Source: Rosellinia necatrix (lineage: Eukaryota; Ascomycota; Sordariomycetes; Xylariales; Xylariaceae). Taken from it: a stretch of 64,000 bases of DNA. The notes beneath the pieces were generated by a model. The model did no database searches. It was not told where the DNA came from and was given only the letters and a program-made list of their open reading frames with translations. The stretch is from assembly GCA_021209875.1 (NCBI GenBank), contig JAGYVD010000003.1, forward strand, positions 5,704,001 to 5,768,000, in the 5' to 3' direction. The number at the start of each line of letters is the position of its first letter. Position 1 is the first letter of the stretch. Below, piece after piece: positions 1-14,540 of this stretch. Position numbers and translations under genes: made by a program.

Positions 1-3000
1 GCAAGCATATAAAATTAGACTTTAAGTTTATATTAAATATTTAATTAAATATAAAATAATTAATTTATACTACGTATAAATTTTTTAATTATAAAAAATA
101 ATTATTATTAAAAATATTAAATTTAATAAAAAGCTGTTTTATTTTAAAAACAGAAAAACTAGCTATTAAAATTAAATAAATAGTAATAAAAAATTAAAAC
201 CTTTAAATTTAATAAATAAATAGTAGAACAAAATAAATAATAAATAAAAGCGTAAAAAGTTATTATATATAGCTTTTAAAAATATAAAAAGTATTATAAA
301 CATTTTTCTTTATAGCCGGGTTAATTAAACTAATAAATATAAGTTAAAAGTAAATATGCTAGCAGAGCAGATCTTAAGGTAAAAACTAGCTTTTTAAATA
401 TAGCAGCAAAAATTTATTATTTTAAAAACGACTTTTAAGCTAAAAATAGTTTTAATAGAAAGTTTTAAAAATAAAATAATTATAACATGCAAAAAAAACA
501 GTTATTTATAACGTTTTAAAAATGTTATAAATTTATAATAATGAAAACGCTAATTATTAAACAAGCTAGCAAAACGCTAACTCTAGCTCATTAAATAAAC
601 AATAAAAACTAAAAAAGTTAAATAAAATATAAATATATATATGAAATATTTTTATTTATAAACAGATTAAATTATAAAACTAAATATAAAAATTAAATAA
701 AAAGTAAAAAATAATCTAAAAAGCATAATATTTATTATAATAATATATATAAAACTAAAAATTAATTTATTAAAAATTATATATAAAATATTTTATAAAA
801 ATATTTTTTTAAAATAAATAAAAGCTTTATATTTTAAAGATTATAAATATAAAATATTATGTATTATATTTAAAGCTATAATATAACAATATAAAACTAA
901 TAGATTAAAAGCTAGTTTAAAAATTAAATATATTAAAATAATTTTATTAAAAAATTTTTAAAAAATAAAAAGCTTAAAATTATTTTTAAAACAACTTTTA
1001 AAAAAAAATATATAAAAAATGCTTGCTATATAAAAAAAGAAATTATAAAAATAGTTGTAATAAAAAAATAAAAACAAGCTATTATTATTAAAATAAATAT
1101 TTATATATAAATTTAATAAAAAAATATTTTAAAAGTTTATAAAATAAAGCTAATTATATAAAAGATTTATAAATAATAAATATATTTTAATTAATATATG
1201 CTGCAATATTTATAGCAAATTTATTTTAAATAATAATAATAATTAATATATATTTTAATTTAAAAATTAAATAGTTTAATATAATATTAATATTTTTAAA
1301 TATTTTAAAAAGCAGTAAACTTTTATTATATATTTAATATTAAATAGTTTTAAGTAGCAAAAAAACTATATTATTAAATAAAACTTTATATAAGCTATAA
1401 AACTTTTATTATTATAATATAATAAATTTTAAATATTTTAAAACGTTTTAAACTAATTATATTTAATAAAAAACTATATTTATTTTGTTTTATATAAACG
1501 ATTTTTAATTATATAAAAAAATAATCAAAAATTAATTAAAAAATTATTAATAAGATTAAAAAGCTTATAAGCTTAAAAATAAAAAACATTGCTTAATTTT
1601 TAAAATTAAAATAATTTATAATTATATAAAAAACAATTATATTAATATATAATTAATATATTAAAAAATTATAGTTTAATTTAATTTAATTAATAACGTT
1701 TAAACTTTAAAAATATTATTTTATATAAAAACTATTAAAATATATAAAACAAATTTTAAAAAAAAAAAAACATATTAAAAAAATAAGCTTAATATTTTAT
1801 ATAGCAATTATATTATAACTAAATTTAATATTTATAACTATATTATTATTAAAATATTTTATAAACTTAAGCTTAAATTATATAAAAACAGCTAATTAAA
1901 TAATTTATTATTTATATTATATAAAGTTTTTAAAATTATATATAAAAATAAAATTTAACAACTTAAGTTTTATTAATTATAAAAACATATTATTTATAAA
2001 TAATATAAAAACTAAACGTTTTTATATAAATATATTATATTTTTATTTAAAAATATAATGTTTTAAAAACTATAAAATAAAATATAATTTTAATTTTTAT
2101 AATAAAAGCTAAAATTATTATTATAAACTATATAATTAAAAAATAATAGCTTTAAAACAGTTTTTAAAAATTTGATTTTAAACTTAAAAAATATAAATAA
2201 TTCATTTAAATAATATTAAAATAATTTATTTAATAATGAATAAATATAAAAAATTATTATCAAGTTTAAATATATAAATATATAAAATATATAGTTTAAA
2301 TAAAAATATTAAAAAATTTATTTATAATAAAATATTTTTTATTAATTAAATATTAATAAATAGTTTTATAAAAACTTTATAAAAATATAATTTAAATCTT
2401 TTAAAGCTTTATTTAATTTAAACGATTTATTTTATAATAAAAAAAATTAATAAGCTGTTAGTTTAAATTTTTAATAATTAATTAAAAAATTAAAAAATAC
2501 AAATATTTAAAAACTTTTAATTTTATACGACTTTTAAAAAGCGTTTTTTTATTTTAATTTTATTAAAGTTTTTAAATGATGGGATTTTTAAATATATTAA
2601 AAAACGTTTTAAAATTAAATTATAATAAGCTTTTTAAATAACGTTTAAAAATATAAACTGCATAGCAGAAATAAATAAAAAAACTATAATAAAATAAAAG
2701 CAAAAAATAAAAAAAAAATAATAAGCAAAAAAATAACTAGCTATAAAAATATAAGCATTAAAAGCAGTTAAAAATATATCAAAATATAAAAATTTATAAA
2801 AATAAATATTTTTAAAACTATAGCATTTTATGTTTTTATTAAAATATTAAAAATTTAATGCAGCAAGATTTTAAAATTTAAAATAATTTATTTTAAATTA
2901 ATTAATAATTAATAAAACTTATAATACTTATTTATAATAATATTAAAAATAAAATAAAAAATATAAAAAACGTTTAATTATTAATTAATATATAAAAACT

Positions 3001-3586
3001 AATTTTATATTATTAGCTATATATTAACTAATTAATTAAAATATATAAAACAAAATATAAACTAAAAAATATATTTGTATTTAAAAATATAACGTTAATA
3101 TTAACTATTATATTTAATAATTTTACAATATAATTTATTTAATTAATTAATAAATATTAAATTAATATAGTTTAAATAAAATATTTTTAAATAATATTTA
3201 TTATTTTTAAATATAAATAAATAAACTAAAAATAGTGTTAATAACAGCAGCAGTAATATTATTTATTATATAATATTTTAAATTAAAAACAGCAAATAAA
3301 AATAATATATATAATTATATAAAATTTGATAGTAGTAGTTTAATAATATTAATTATAATAAAGCTTTAAAAATTTAAAACAATATATTTTTAAAATTTAA
3401 ACTTAAATTTAAATTAAATAAACTTAATAAAAATAAATTAAAAAAAACGTTATTAAAATACATTAACATATTTTTAAATTTTAAATATTCTATTTAAATA
3501 AATTATAAATAAATAAAAAAATATTAAAAATATTATTAATAACAATATAAATAATTAAAATAATAAAATTAATAAAAGCAGCGTTA

Positions 3587-3645
3587 ATAGCAGCAGCAGC
3601 AGTAAAAACAGCAGCAGCAGTAAAAGCAGCAGTAGTAATAAAAAT

Positions 3646-3682
<37 letters not shown>

Positions 3683-3712
3683 TAAACGCAGGATTAACAG
3701 CAGTAAAATAAT
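3587..3712. repeat. interrupted CAG/GCA trinucleotide tract
   Basis: Runs of AGC/CAG units interrupted by TAA- and AAA-like units. The longest perfect stretch is about 35 bp at 3646-3680. It stands out as a GC-containing tract in DNA that is otherwise almost only A and T. Every C in the repeat is preceded by G, which may explain its survival. Confidence 0.85.
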
Positions 3713-6700
3713 TTTAATAATTATTTATAATAATTATTAATAATTTAAATATATATTAATAAATAGATTATATTAATAATTTATAAATAAAAAATAATAT
3801 AATTAATAAATATAATATATAATAAATTATAATAATATTTATAAATTAATATAATTATAATAAAATTTTAAAATTATAGCTTTAATAAATATAAGCAATA
3901 AATTTATTAAAAAATAAAAATATATTTTAAAATAATAAAATAAAAACTATATTTTATATTAATATATTAAAAGTTTAATAAAATATATAAGCAAAAAATT
4001 ATATATAGTTTATAAATTTAAATTTAAAAAAAAAAAAAATATTAAAAAATAAAACTAAATATTAACTTATATTTAAACAGCTAATAAATTATTAATTATC
4101 TTTAAGCGCTAATAAAAAATTATTAAATTTAATTAAAATATAAAATAATAATATAATTAAAATATATATTTAAAAAAATATTTTTTTAAACATGTTAATA
4201 TAACTAAAAACAAGCTATTTATAATTTTAAAAAAAACTATATTATATAATTTTATTTTTATTTATTATTATATATAAATAAGCTAATTATATTAATAAAA
4301 TATATATATTATTAAAATATAAATTAATTAATTTATTAAAAATACTTCAAAAAACTAATTTAAATAAAAAATCTAAAAAATAATTAAAAATAAAACAATA
4401 AATTAATAAATAAATTAATTAATTTAAAAATATATAATAATAATATAAAATAATTTAATAATTAAGCTAAAAACTTTTATTTTAAAGATTTTTAAGCAAA
4501 AATATATATATATAAAATATAGTTTTAATACTGTATTTATAAACATTATATATTTAAAATAAAAACAACTTTTAAAATTATTTTTATTATATAATTAATA
4601 TATATAAATACCGATAGTTTATTATATTAAATAAAAACTTTTAATAAATTCGATTATTTATATTAAATATTCCTAAAGTATTATTACGCTTCTAATAATT
4701 AATAAATCTTCCTATAAATCGATCCACACCTCTATTAAAGTCTAGCTAACCAAGCTATAAATAAAAATGTTTATAGCACTTTTTATATTCTTAGAAGCTA
4801 TATATAATATATTCTTAAGCTTTTATTTATTATTTATTTTATGCTGCTGTTTATTTATTAGATCTAAAACTTTTAGTTTTTTTACTGCTGCTTGTTTAAT
4901 TTTAATAGCTAGTTTTTTCTGCTTTTAAAATAAAACAGCTTTTATTAAATTTAATATTTTTAGTAGTAATTATTTTTATCATTAAAAAATTTATATGTAA
5001 TATAAATTAGTTGTTTTATATTTAATTAAATATTTAATATAAACTTAAAGTTTAACTTTATATATTTGCTGCTTTTTAATAACAAGTTTTTTTTTATTAA
5101 ATATATATAATATTTATATATATATATTCTGTTTTAATTTAATTATAAGTTATTTATTAATATTTTTATTTAAACTAGGTTATATTATCGGTAATACTGC
5201 GTTAATTAATATTTAAATATATAATAAAAAACGTAAAAATTCTAAGCTTTAAAAAAGCTTTTATTATATAGTTAAACAGCTGTTTAAATTATTTCCGGCT
5301 ATAGTTTTAATAATACGCCAGTTTTATTTAATAGTTTGTTTATTGTATTAATTATTTTTTTGCTAGTTTGTTTAATATTTCCTACAGGTTTTTTAATATA
5401 AAACAAAAAAAGCTTTTTATTAATTTTTTTGTTTTTTAGTTAAAGCTTATATTAAGTTTTATTTTTATAAGCTATTATAAAAATATTTAAATCGCTTTTA
5501 ATAATATAAACTATAAACTTAGAACGTTTTTTATTTAATATATAAATTATTTAATTTTTAAAAAACTTATATAATAGTTTTATTTATTAAAAAATATATA
5601 TAAATTAATTTAATATATTTATTTTTAATTACTAAAGTTTAGTTTAATTTATTATATTTTATTAAATAATTAAACAGATTTTAATACACCTGTTAAAAAA
5701 TTAAACAGCTTTTCTGTTTAAAAGTTGTTTAAATATTTATTACGTTATATATATAATAATATATATTTTATATTTAATATATAAAATTTTATTAATGTAT
5801 ATATTTTTAGCTATATATATTAATGTTTATAAAACACGGCTTTTAAATGTTCTGATCGTTAATATTAAAAAGCTTTAGAGTTTTTTTTTAATTTAAAAAA
5901 ATTTTAAAGTAGCTTATAAGCTAATATATATTAAGATTAATTAAATATAATTAATTTAGCGGCATTTTTAAAATTATTTATAATATTTTGTTTATATTTA
6001 AGATAAAATTTTTATTTAAATATTAAAAATTAAATTTATTTTTAAAAAACTAAATTATAATATTTTATAAGTTAAATTATTAAAATATTATTTTTATATT
6101 TTTATAACGTAATAAATAATTAAAACTATAATTTTAGATTTTTTTTAATTAAATAAGCTTTTAAAATAATGTTTATATAAAACTTTTTATTAACGCTATA
6201 TTAATAAATATTATATTTATTAATAAGTTTTTTAAAACTAAATAATATTTTTAAATAATTTTTTATTTTTGCTTAAAATAAAAATTATAAAATGCTTATA
6301 TAAACTATATTTTTATTTTTAATTAAAACAAAAATTTAAGTTTTAATAGTTTTTATTATTAATTAAATATAATATTTTATAATTATTAATTAATATATTA
6401 TTTATTAAAATATATTTTTAAATCTAATTATAAAAATATTTTTAAATTATTAGCATTTTTTTAATAAAATTAAATTAATTATTATAAAATTATATTAAAA
6501 TTAAAATAGTTTAATTTTTATTATTAAAATTTCTTATATTATTTAAACTATTGTTTTTTTTTTTTTAATTTTTTAATTTAAATTAGCAATTTTGTTATAT
6601 AAGTTTTTATAGTATATATAAAACTACTTTTTAATTTTTTAACTTTTATAATATTAATTTAAATTTTATTAAGCTGGCGTATATTTATTTTATTAATTAT

Positions 6701-8129
6701 AAATTAAAGCTTATTATAAAGCTTAAAAGCTAAAAATAAATATTTTTGTTTTATTTAAATATAAGCATTTATAATTTTTTAGCTAGCTAAATTATTTTAG
6801 CGTGTTTTTAAGCTTTATTATTTTAATATGCTGTTATGCTAGCTAAAAATTTATTTTATGTTTATTAGCTTGTTAAGTTTATAAATATTTTAAATTTATT
6901 TTTTATTTTTAGCTTATATTTATAAATTATAATATTAAAAATTTTATTATATTTTATTAAAATAAGCATATTTTTTTAATAGCTTGCGTTTAATTAATAT
7001 AATAAGTTATTAACGTTTTTAATTAAATATTATATAAATATTTACTGCAGCAAGAAAATTTTTGCTATAAATATTTTATTTATATTAAAAAGTTTTAAAA
7101 TTACTACTTTTTAATATATTTGTTTTTATTTTTTATATTATATTATTATTTTAACTCTGTTTTTAAAAGCTTTATTAATAATTATTTAATATTTTTATTA
7201 AATAATAATATAAAAAAAATAAAACAGGCAAAATTATATTATATAAAATAAAAATTAAATTTTTAAATATAAAATTAACATTTTTAGTATTTATATTAAT
7301 AATAGTTTTATATATATAATATTAATTATTTTATTAATTTATTTATATATAATTATATAATATAATTAAAAATAAGATTTATTTTAAAATTAAATAAAAT
7401 ATTTTGTTTAAATATTTAAAAGCTTAATAATAATTTTTAAATAATAAGTTTAAAAATATTAAATATTTAAAAGTTTCTGCGGTTAAAATTTTTATTTAAA
7501 GCTTTTTATACGTGTATTTTTATATATTATATTTTTTTTATTTGTTTAAAATATACTGCAGCTAATTTTTGCGTTAGTTATATAAAAATAAATTTAAATT
7601 ATATATTAAACTTTTATTATTAAAATTAATAAACGTTTAAATATTTTTATTTAAACGTAATATTTTAAATAAATATATTAGCAATTTTAGTTATAAATAG
7701 TTTTTAAAAAGCATTTGTTATAATTGTTATAATTAAAGCTGTTATTATTAAAATAAAAATAACGCGGTATTTATTTTAAAAACTATAGCAAAATTTAAAG
7801 CTTTAAAACTAAAATATAAAAATCTAATTAAAATAAATAATAATAGCTATATAAAAATTTAAATAAATAATTTTATATTTTAAAATTAAATAAATTATAG
7901 CTTTTAAAAAAAGCAGTAGTTTAATAATAAACTAGGCTTATAATTTTAATAAAAATATAAATTAATTTATAAAAAATATATTAATTATTAAAAATATAGT
8001 AATATTTTAAAAATATTTAATATAAATAATTAAATTTTTAAAAAGCTTTTATTTAATATAATAAACTATAAGTATTTATATATATTAATTATATAATAAA
8101 AACGATTTTAAAAGTTGTTTTTGTTTTAA

Positions 8130-8275
8130 GCGCGTAATGTTTGCAAATGCGGCATTAGAACTACACTTTGCATATATGCATCCTCTGCTTAAAAAATTCC
8201 CCAAATAAGGATTCCTGGCTTAATTGCCAAGTCGTTCTACACTACTGTCACACCAACTAAAACTAAAGCATTTAT
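8130..8275. other. GC-richer island in AT-rich block
   Basis: About 145 bp of near-normal composition surrounded by AT-rich sequence. It has no ORF and I recognise no family. It may be a short unmutated remnant of a pre-existing sequence or an insertion too short to be mutated. Confidence 0.5.
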
Positions 8276-9989
8276 ATACTAACTTAAAAATTAAAAAGTT
8301 ATTAAAATAACTATATATTATAATAAAATATTTAAAAAATAAACGTTTAATATTTAATATTTATTTTTTATTATTGTTTTAGCATAACATTAAAAAACAT
8401 AACAGTTTTAAATATAATATTAAAAGTTTAACGTAATAAAAATAATAAGTTTTTATAAGCTATATTTAATCGGCTAAAAAGCTAAAATAAAAACAATACT
8501 AATATAAATATATTATATTTATATAAATATATAAAAAATTTATAAAACTTTATAATATTTTTTAATAATATAAGTTATTTTTTATTATTTTTAGTTTATA
8601 GTATATATATACTTAACAACAGATGTACTTTAATATTAAATAAATATTACGTATTTTTTTATATTTAAAGCAAGTATTACATATAATTTATAATTATGCC
8701 TGCTAATTCATATTAATTACGTTTTTTTTTAAAATAAATTAGTAAAAATAATATATAAATTATAAATTAAAATAACTTTGTTTAAAATAAAAAACTTTTT
8801 ATTTCTGTTATTTATTTATATAGCTTATTATATAATTTTATTTTATTATAAGTTTTATTTTTATATGTTATAAATATATAGCTTATTTATAATTATTAAA
8901 AGTATAGCTTTTTTATTAAGTTATTTTTCTGCTTATTATATATTAAAAAACTTATTATTAACATGCCAGGGTATGTTTTTTTCGCGCTAATCAGCGTAAA
9001 AATTCATCTTATGTTAGTTATTATTAATAAAGCTAAAAAATTAAAAAAAAAGATTATTATAATTATTATAAATAAAAAACGTAGAGCTATTTTTATTAAT
9101 AATTATTAATATTTTAAGTTAATAAAATAATATATAATATTATATTAGCTATACATCAAAACATATATATAGCAGAAAAAATATATATAACTGTTTATAT
9201 TATTTATATATTTTCTGCAGATTATATTAATTACATTTAATTGTTTAGTATTAACAAAAAAATATTTATTAATTTTTATTTAATTTTAGTAATATTAATG
9301 TTAATATAATTTATTAAAACTTATTTTAAAAATAATTTTAAATTATAATATAAATAACGTTATATAAATATAGCAGAACAAATTTAATAATAAGCCTGCA
9401 TTAAAAAATTAATACCTAATGTTTGTTAACCTTTATTTATAATATTTTTAAAACAATTACTAAGTTATATTTAAATATATTAAATAAAGCTTAAAGTAGT
9501 GCTATAGTTTTTCTGTTTATTTTAACTTTTTTATATTAAATGTTTTAATATTAATTATAATTATATATAATATTAATATCGCAAAATAACTAATCTATGC
9601 TTTTATTATAACGCTTTTAATTATTATAAAGTCGATTATAGTTTTAAAAATTAAACATTTATATAATATATAAAAAAAAATTATAAATAAAAAAATGCTT
9701 TTATTTTAGATATTTTAGTAAAAATATTTTTAATAAAATTAATGTTTTAAACTTAAGCTAAATTATTTTAACTATTTTATTAAATATTAATGCTATTAAT
9801 AAGCATGTTTATTATTATATTTAAAACATTTTATATATTAATAAAACAGAATAGATTATAATATTATATATATTAATAATTATAGCTTGTATTATTAGTT
9901 TTATAACGTCATAAAATTTTATTATCAGCTTTATTAAAGTTAAACGAAATACATTTAAATATATTACATTATATAAAATTAATTATATA

Positions 9990-10305
9990 TGTTAGAACTA
10001 TGGCAATTAGTCATAGTTACTCCCAGCTGTTATACGTGCATATGCTTTATACAAGCATATGGCGTATATATCACGTACATATATATAGCGTGTATACTTT
10101 ATATATAAAACAGGCTGTGTTATCGCTGCTATTTTAATAGGTTATACGCAAGCAGAATTTTTATACAAGACTTAAAATAATATTACGCACGATAGTTATT
10201 TAAATAGAATTATTAAGCATAATAAACATCGTATAACAAGAAGTTATATTCTGTTTCACCCGTGAACAGTACGTGTATTGCACGTCCGAAGCCTATTCAA
10301 CAATA
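9990..10305. other. GC-richer island with palindromic steps
   Basis: About 300 bp with moderately higher G+C than its surroundings. It has several short inverted repeats of the type GCATATG...CATATG around 10,038-10,065. The 62-codon reverse-strand frame just to its right (10,293-10,481) is N/I-rich and not supported as a gene. Confidence 0.4.
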
Positions 10306-10840
10306 TATGTTTTATCGGCGTAAATATAATAAACAGCTATTATATTATTATTAAAATTAATAACGTTTAATATAGTTGCTATAAGTTTTATGTTAAACAT
10401 AAATATTAATATTATATTAACGCTATTAATAGTTATATTATATTTGCAGATATAAAAATTAAATACTTTGTTTTTAAGCAAAAGTTAATTATTATTAAAA
10501 TTAATAAATAAAATATTTATTAATAAGCTAAAAATAAAAGCTATAATAATATAGCTAAAGTATTTTTATATTTAATATTATTAATAAAAATGCTAATTAA
10601 TACAACAGCTAATACTAATAATATTTATTATATTTATTATAATTTAGCAGTAATTAAGCTTATTAACTTATATAGTAAAAACTTTATAAATGTTTTAAAA
10701 AACATTAATATAGTTATAACTGCGTTAAATCTATTTTAGCTGTTCTAAGTAGCGCTACTTGTTTATAATAATAAACTTAAACAGGTTGTAAATATTTTTA
10801 TTAAAAAATAAAAACTTTGTAACGTTAATTTATATAAGAC

Positions 10841-11030
10841 TTTTAGTAAGGTTTACTAGAGGTAGTATAGTTGAGTCTCTAAAGGTGTAATATAGATTAG
10901 AAGAAGAGGCTTCTGGTCCCGCAGGGACCAGAAGCCTTAGGCTAATAAATTACTTTATCTAATTTATACAGTCCTTATTTAGCTAGCTGCGCTAGCTAAA
11001 TAAAAAGCCCCCCTTTTTTAACTATATTAA
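10841..11030. repeat. LTR-like repeat, copy A
   Basis: About 190 bp that recurs in the same orientation at 19,095-19,286. The two copies align almost without gaps and differ nearly only by C/T and G/A changes, as expected from RIP. The copy carries two hairpins. The one at 10,908-10,936 has 13-bp arms starting GGCTTCTGGTCCC and a 3-base loop. The one at 10,975-11,003 has 13-bp arms starting TTATTTAGCTAGC and a 3-base loop. A C6 run follows. Spacing and orientation fit the two ends of a roughly 8.4 kb LTR retroelement whose coding part has been destroyed, but two solo or MITE-like insertions would look similar. Confidence 0.65.
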
Positions 11031-14000
11031 ATGCCGGGGCCACAAATAAAGTGTTATTGTCTTTAATAACTATATAACTTTTTTTTTACTGTTTATAAAG
11101 TCAGCTATAGCTTTTTTTTAAATTCTTTAGCCGAAGTTTATTTTTTTTTTAATTCTAGTATTTTTTAATTAGTTTTTTAGTATTATATAGTTGCTATTCT
11201 GATTTTTATTAGTTGTTTTTATAACCGTATTTTTTTTATTTAATAAAATAAGTAAATCCGTTTTTAATATAGTTTATTTAATGCTTAAAAATTATTTTGA
11301 TTTTAAATAAATTACTTTTTTTTTTTAAGTTCTGTTTTTTAAAAACTAGGCTTAATACTAGTATTTTCTAATAAAAAAGATTTTTATTTATGTTTTTAAA
11401 TAATAAATATACGACTGAAATAATAAAATAAATATTAAAAATCTTTAGCAATTTTAACTTATAAACTAATTTATTAACTTTTTTTAATTTTTATAGTTTT
11501 ACACGTTATTAAAAATATTTTTAAACAGCTTTTTAAAAAATAATATTTTAAATAAAACTTTAAATATATTTTATTTTTATATTAAACTTTATTAATTTAT
11601 ATTTATTATTATAATATTATTTTATACGTGCTGCTATAAAATCTATAGTTAATTTTATATTTTTATAAAAATATTTTTATATAAATTAAATATTTTTAAT
11701 AGTTATACTTATTTTTATATTAATAAAAACTTTATTTAATTTAAATAGCTAAAATTTAAAAAGCTGGTTATAAGCTAATAATTTAATAAGTTTTAAGTAT
11801 GCGTTATTTAAGTTTTATTATAAAAATAATAATATATTTATTTATTTCCGGTTTAAATATATATATATATAATATTAAATAAAAATTTCTATTATTTAAT
11901 TTTTTGTTTAAATAATTTATTATTTTATAAATAATAAAAGTTATTATTAAAAGTTTTATTTTTATAGCTTTTTAAAGCTCCGTTTAAAATTTAAAATAAA
12001 TTTACGATTTTAATCGAAAATAATGCCGTTTAATACGCTTTAATTAAATAATAAAATTGCTTAGCTAATACTTCTGCTTAATTTTTAACAAAATATTTTT
12101 ATAATTAAATATAAATAATAAACGTTTTAATATAATATATATTACTGTTATTAATATATTATAATAGTTAAATTTTTTAATTGCTATAATATAGCTAAAA
12201 ATAATATTTTAAGTAGGCCTGCAATAAAATTTATTATAATTATTTTTATTAGCTTAATATTTTTAATTAAATAAATTAATAATTACTGTGCGGCTTTTTT
12301 ACTAGTATTATACAACTTATATTTATTATAATAATTTAAATATGCTTTTATTTTACAAGTTTTTAATTTAATTATATAAAGTTCTAGTTTTTTATTATAT
12401 ATTGCTTGCTAAAATAATATTTATTATTATATATTATTGCTCAAAATTTAAGTATTTATTTTTAAATATATATAATTTATGCTTATTTTTTAGTTAATAT
12501 TATATAATAAATTAAATATAATTATAAAAGATATCTAGGCTAAAAAAATTTGCAACGTTTTTGTTGTTTTCGCAAATTATTTTTAAAACTTTTTAATACT
12601 TAAGATTTTTAATATAATCTGTTATAATTTCCGCTTTTATTATTTTTTATTATTAGTTTTAAATATATTATTTATATATTATTTAATACTAGTTTTTATT
12701 TGTTCAAACTATTTTTTTTAATATTTATTAAGTTAATAATATTTTTAATCGATTAAATATATTTAAAATAAAATTTAGTTTATTTAATATATAATATATT
12801 TATAGTTTATATTATAACAGGTATATAAACATATTAATTAAACGTTTGTTTATATAATTAATAAACTTATTATTAAGCTTAGTTTAATTTAATATATTTT
12901 TTTTGCTAAATAATTAATAAAAAACTATTAAGTTTATTAAAGCTTTAATTATAGTTTATAATTGTCGACAAGCTTAAACTACGCAAGCTATTTTTAATTT
13001 AAAAAATCTATATTTTATTTTTAGTTATAATATATAGCAACTTAAAAATATTACTAGCAATATTTATATATTTAAAATTATTAATCTTAATTTTTATTTA
13101 TATTTATTTTTAATATAAAATAATATTATTTTAAAGCTTTTTTAGCAAGCTATTTATTTATAAATATAATATTTTTATAAAATTATAATAATAAAATATA
13201 ATATATAAACAGATTAAATTTTAAAAAGCTTTAAATAATTTTATTTTAGCTATAATTAGTTTAAAATATATAAACTAATAATATATTTAACGCTTGTTAT
13301 AGTTATTAATTTTATATTGTTTTATTTTACGTTTTTATTAAATAACTTTGTTTTACGCTTTTATAAAAGCTTTACAATTTTAATATAATATAGCAATAAT
13401 ATATAAAAAAATCTTGTATTTTTTAAATATTGTTTTAAAACTTTTAATTAATTTAAAAACCTAAAGTTTTTAAATACTGCTAGCTGTTCTTCTGTTATTA
13501 ATATATTTAAAACGTTTATTTAAAAGCTTAATAATTTTATAACTAAATATATAATAAAAGTTTTTTAAAAATAAAAAAAAATTTTATTAAACAGTATAAA
13601 AATATTATACAAATAAGCTAAATAATCTGCTTTAATATTTAAAAAATAATAATATTATTAATAAAAGCTTTATAATAATACTTATAAAAATAAAGCAATT
13701 TATTTGTAAAACGTTAAATATATATAAATATATTATAAAATCTTATTAAAGCTATTATTAATTATTTTAGTTTTTAAAAACTTATTATTATAAATTAGTT
13801 TTAATAATTAAAATAAACTATAAATTAATAAAAAATACAGTTATATTTATTATAATTAAATAATTTTTTTTTAATTAACCCGATAACTATAAATTATAAC
13901 AGTAATAAATAGTTGTTTAAAACAGCAATTTTATTTAAAACTTTTAAATTAACTATTAAACGCAAATATAGTTTTTTATATATAAGCTATATAATAAAAG

Positions 14001-14257
14001 TTAAATATATAAATAAAAAAAACTATTAATTTATTTTATTTTATTTTATTTATAAAATCTATTAAATATTATATTAACTGTTTTTAATCGCATATATTAA
14101 AAAATATAATTAAAAATTCAGCTTTATTTATTGCTAATTATTTATTAAAAAATCTTTATTTTTCTTTTTAATATATTAATAATATTTTAGTTTTTTAAAT
14201 ATTAAGTATTTTTTTAATAACTTAAGAATTTTAATATTATAATATTTTCTTTTATAT

Positions 14258-14540
14258 AAATAAATTGTCTATCTGGGGCTTTAACTTTGTTTTTTTTACT
14301 AGGTTTTTTTATACCTAGTATTAACAGAATTTCTTAGATTTAAAGCTTTAAAGCTTTGTTTAGCTCTTTGTTAGCCTTTATTACAAGCGCGTTAGTCGTA
14401 TTAACCTTACCTGTTGCGTTTATTATATTAAAAACTTTGTTAAAAAAAAAGCCTTTTAAAAAAATTTTATATTGTTTTAAAACGCTAATTATTTTAGCGA
14501 TCGCGCTAATTTTTATCACAGTTAAGTTTAAATGCTAGAT
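14258..14540. other. GC-richer island with short hydrophobic open frame
   Basis: A stretch less AT-biased than its surroundings. Its 60-codon forward frame (14,356-14,538) is a run of hydrophobic and lysine residues with no recognisable family. AT-rich codons give such strings by chance, so I do not call a gene. Confidence 0.35.

Noticed and set aside
14356..14538. 60-codon forward frame resembling a membrane protein
   Set aside because: Hydrophobicity follows from AT-rich codons; no homologue, context or flanking signals.
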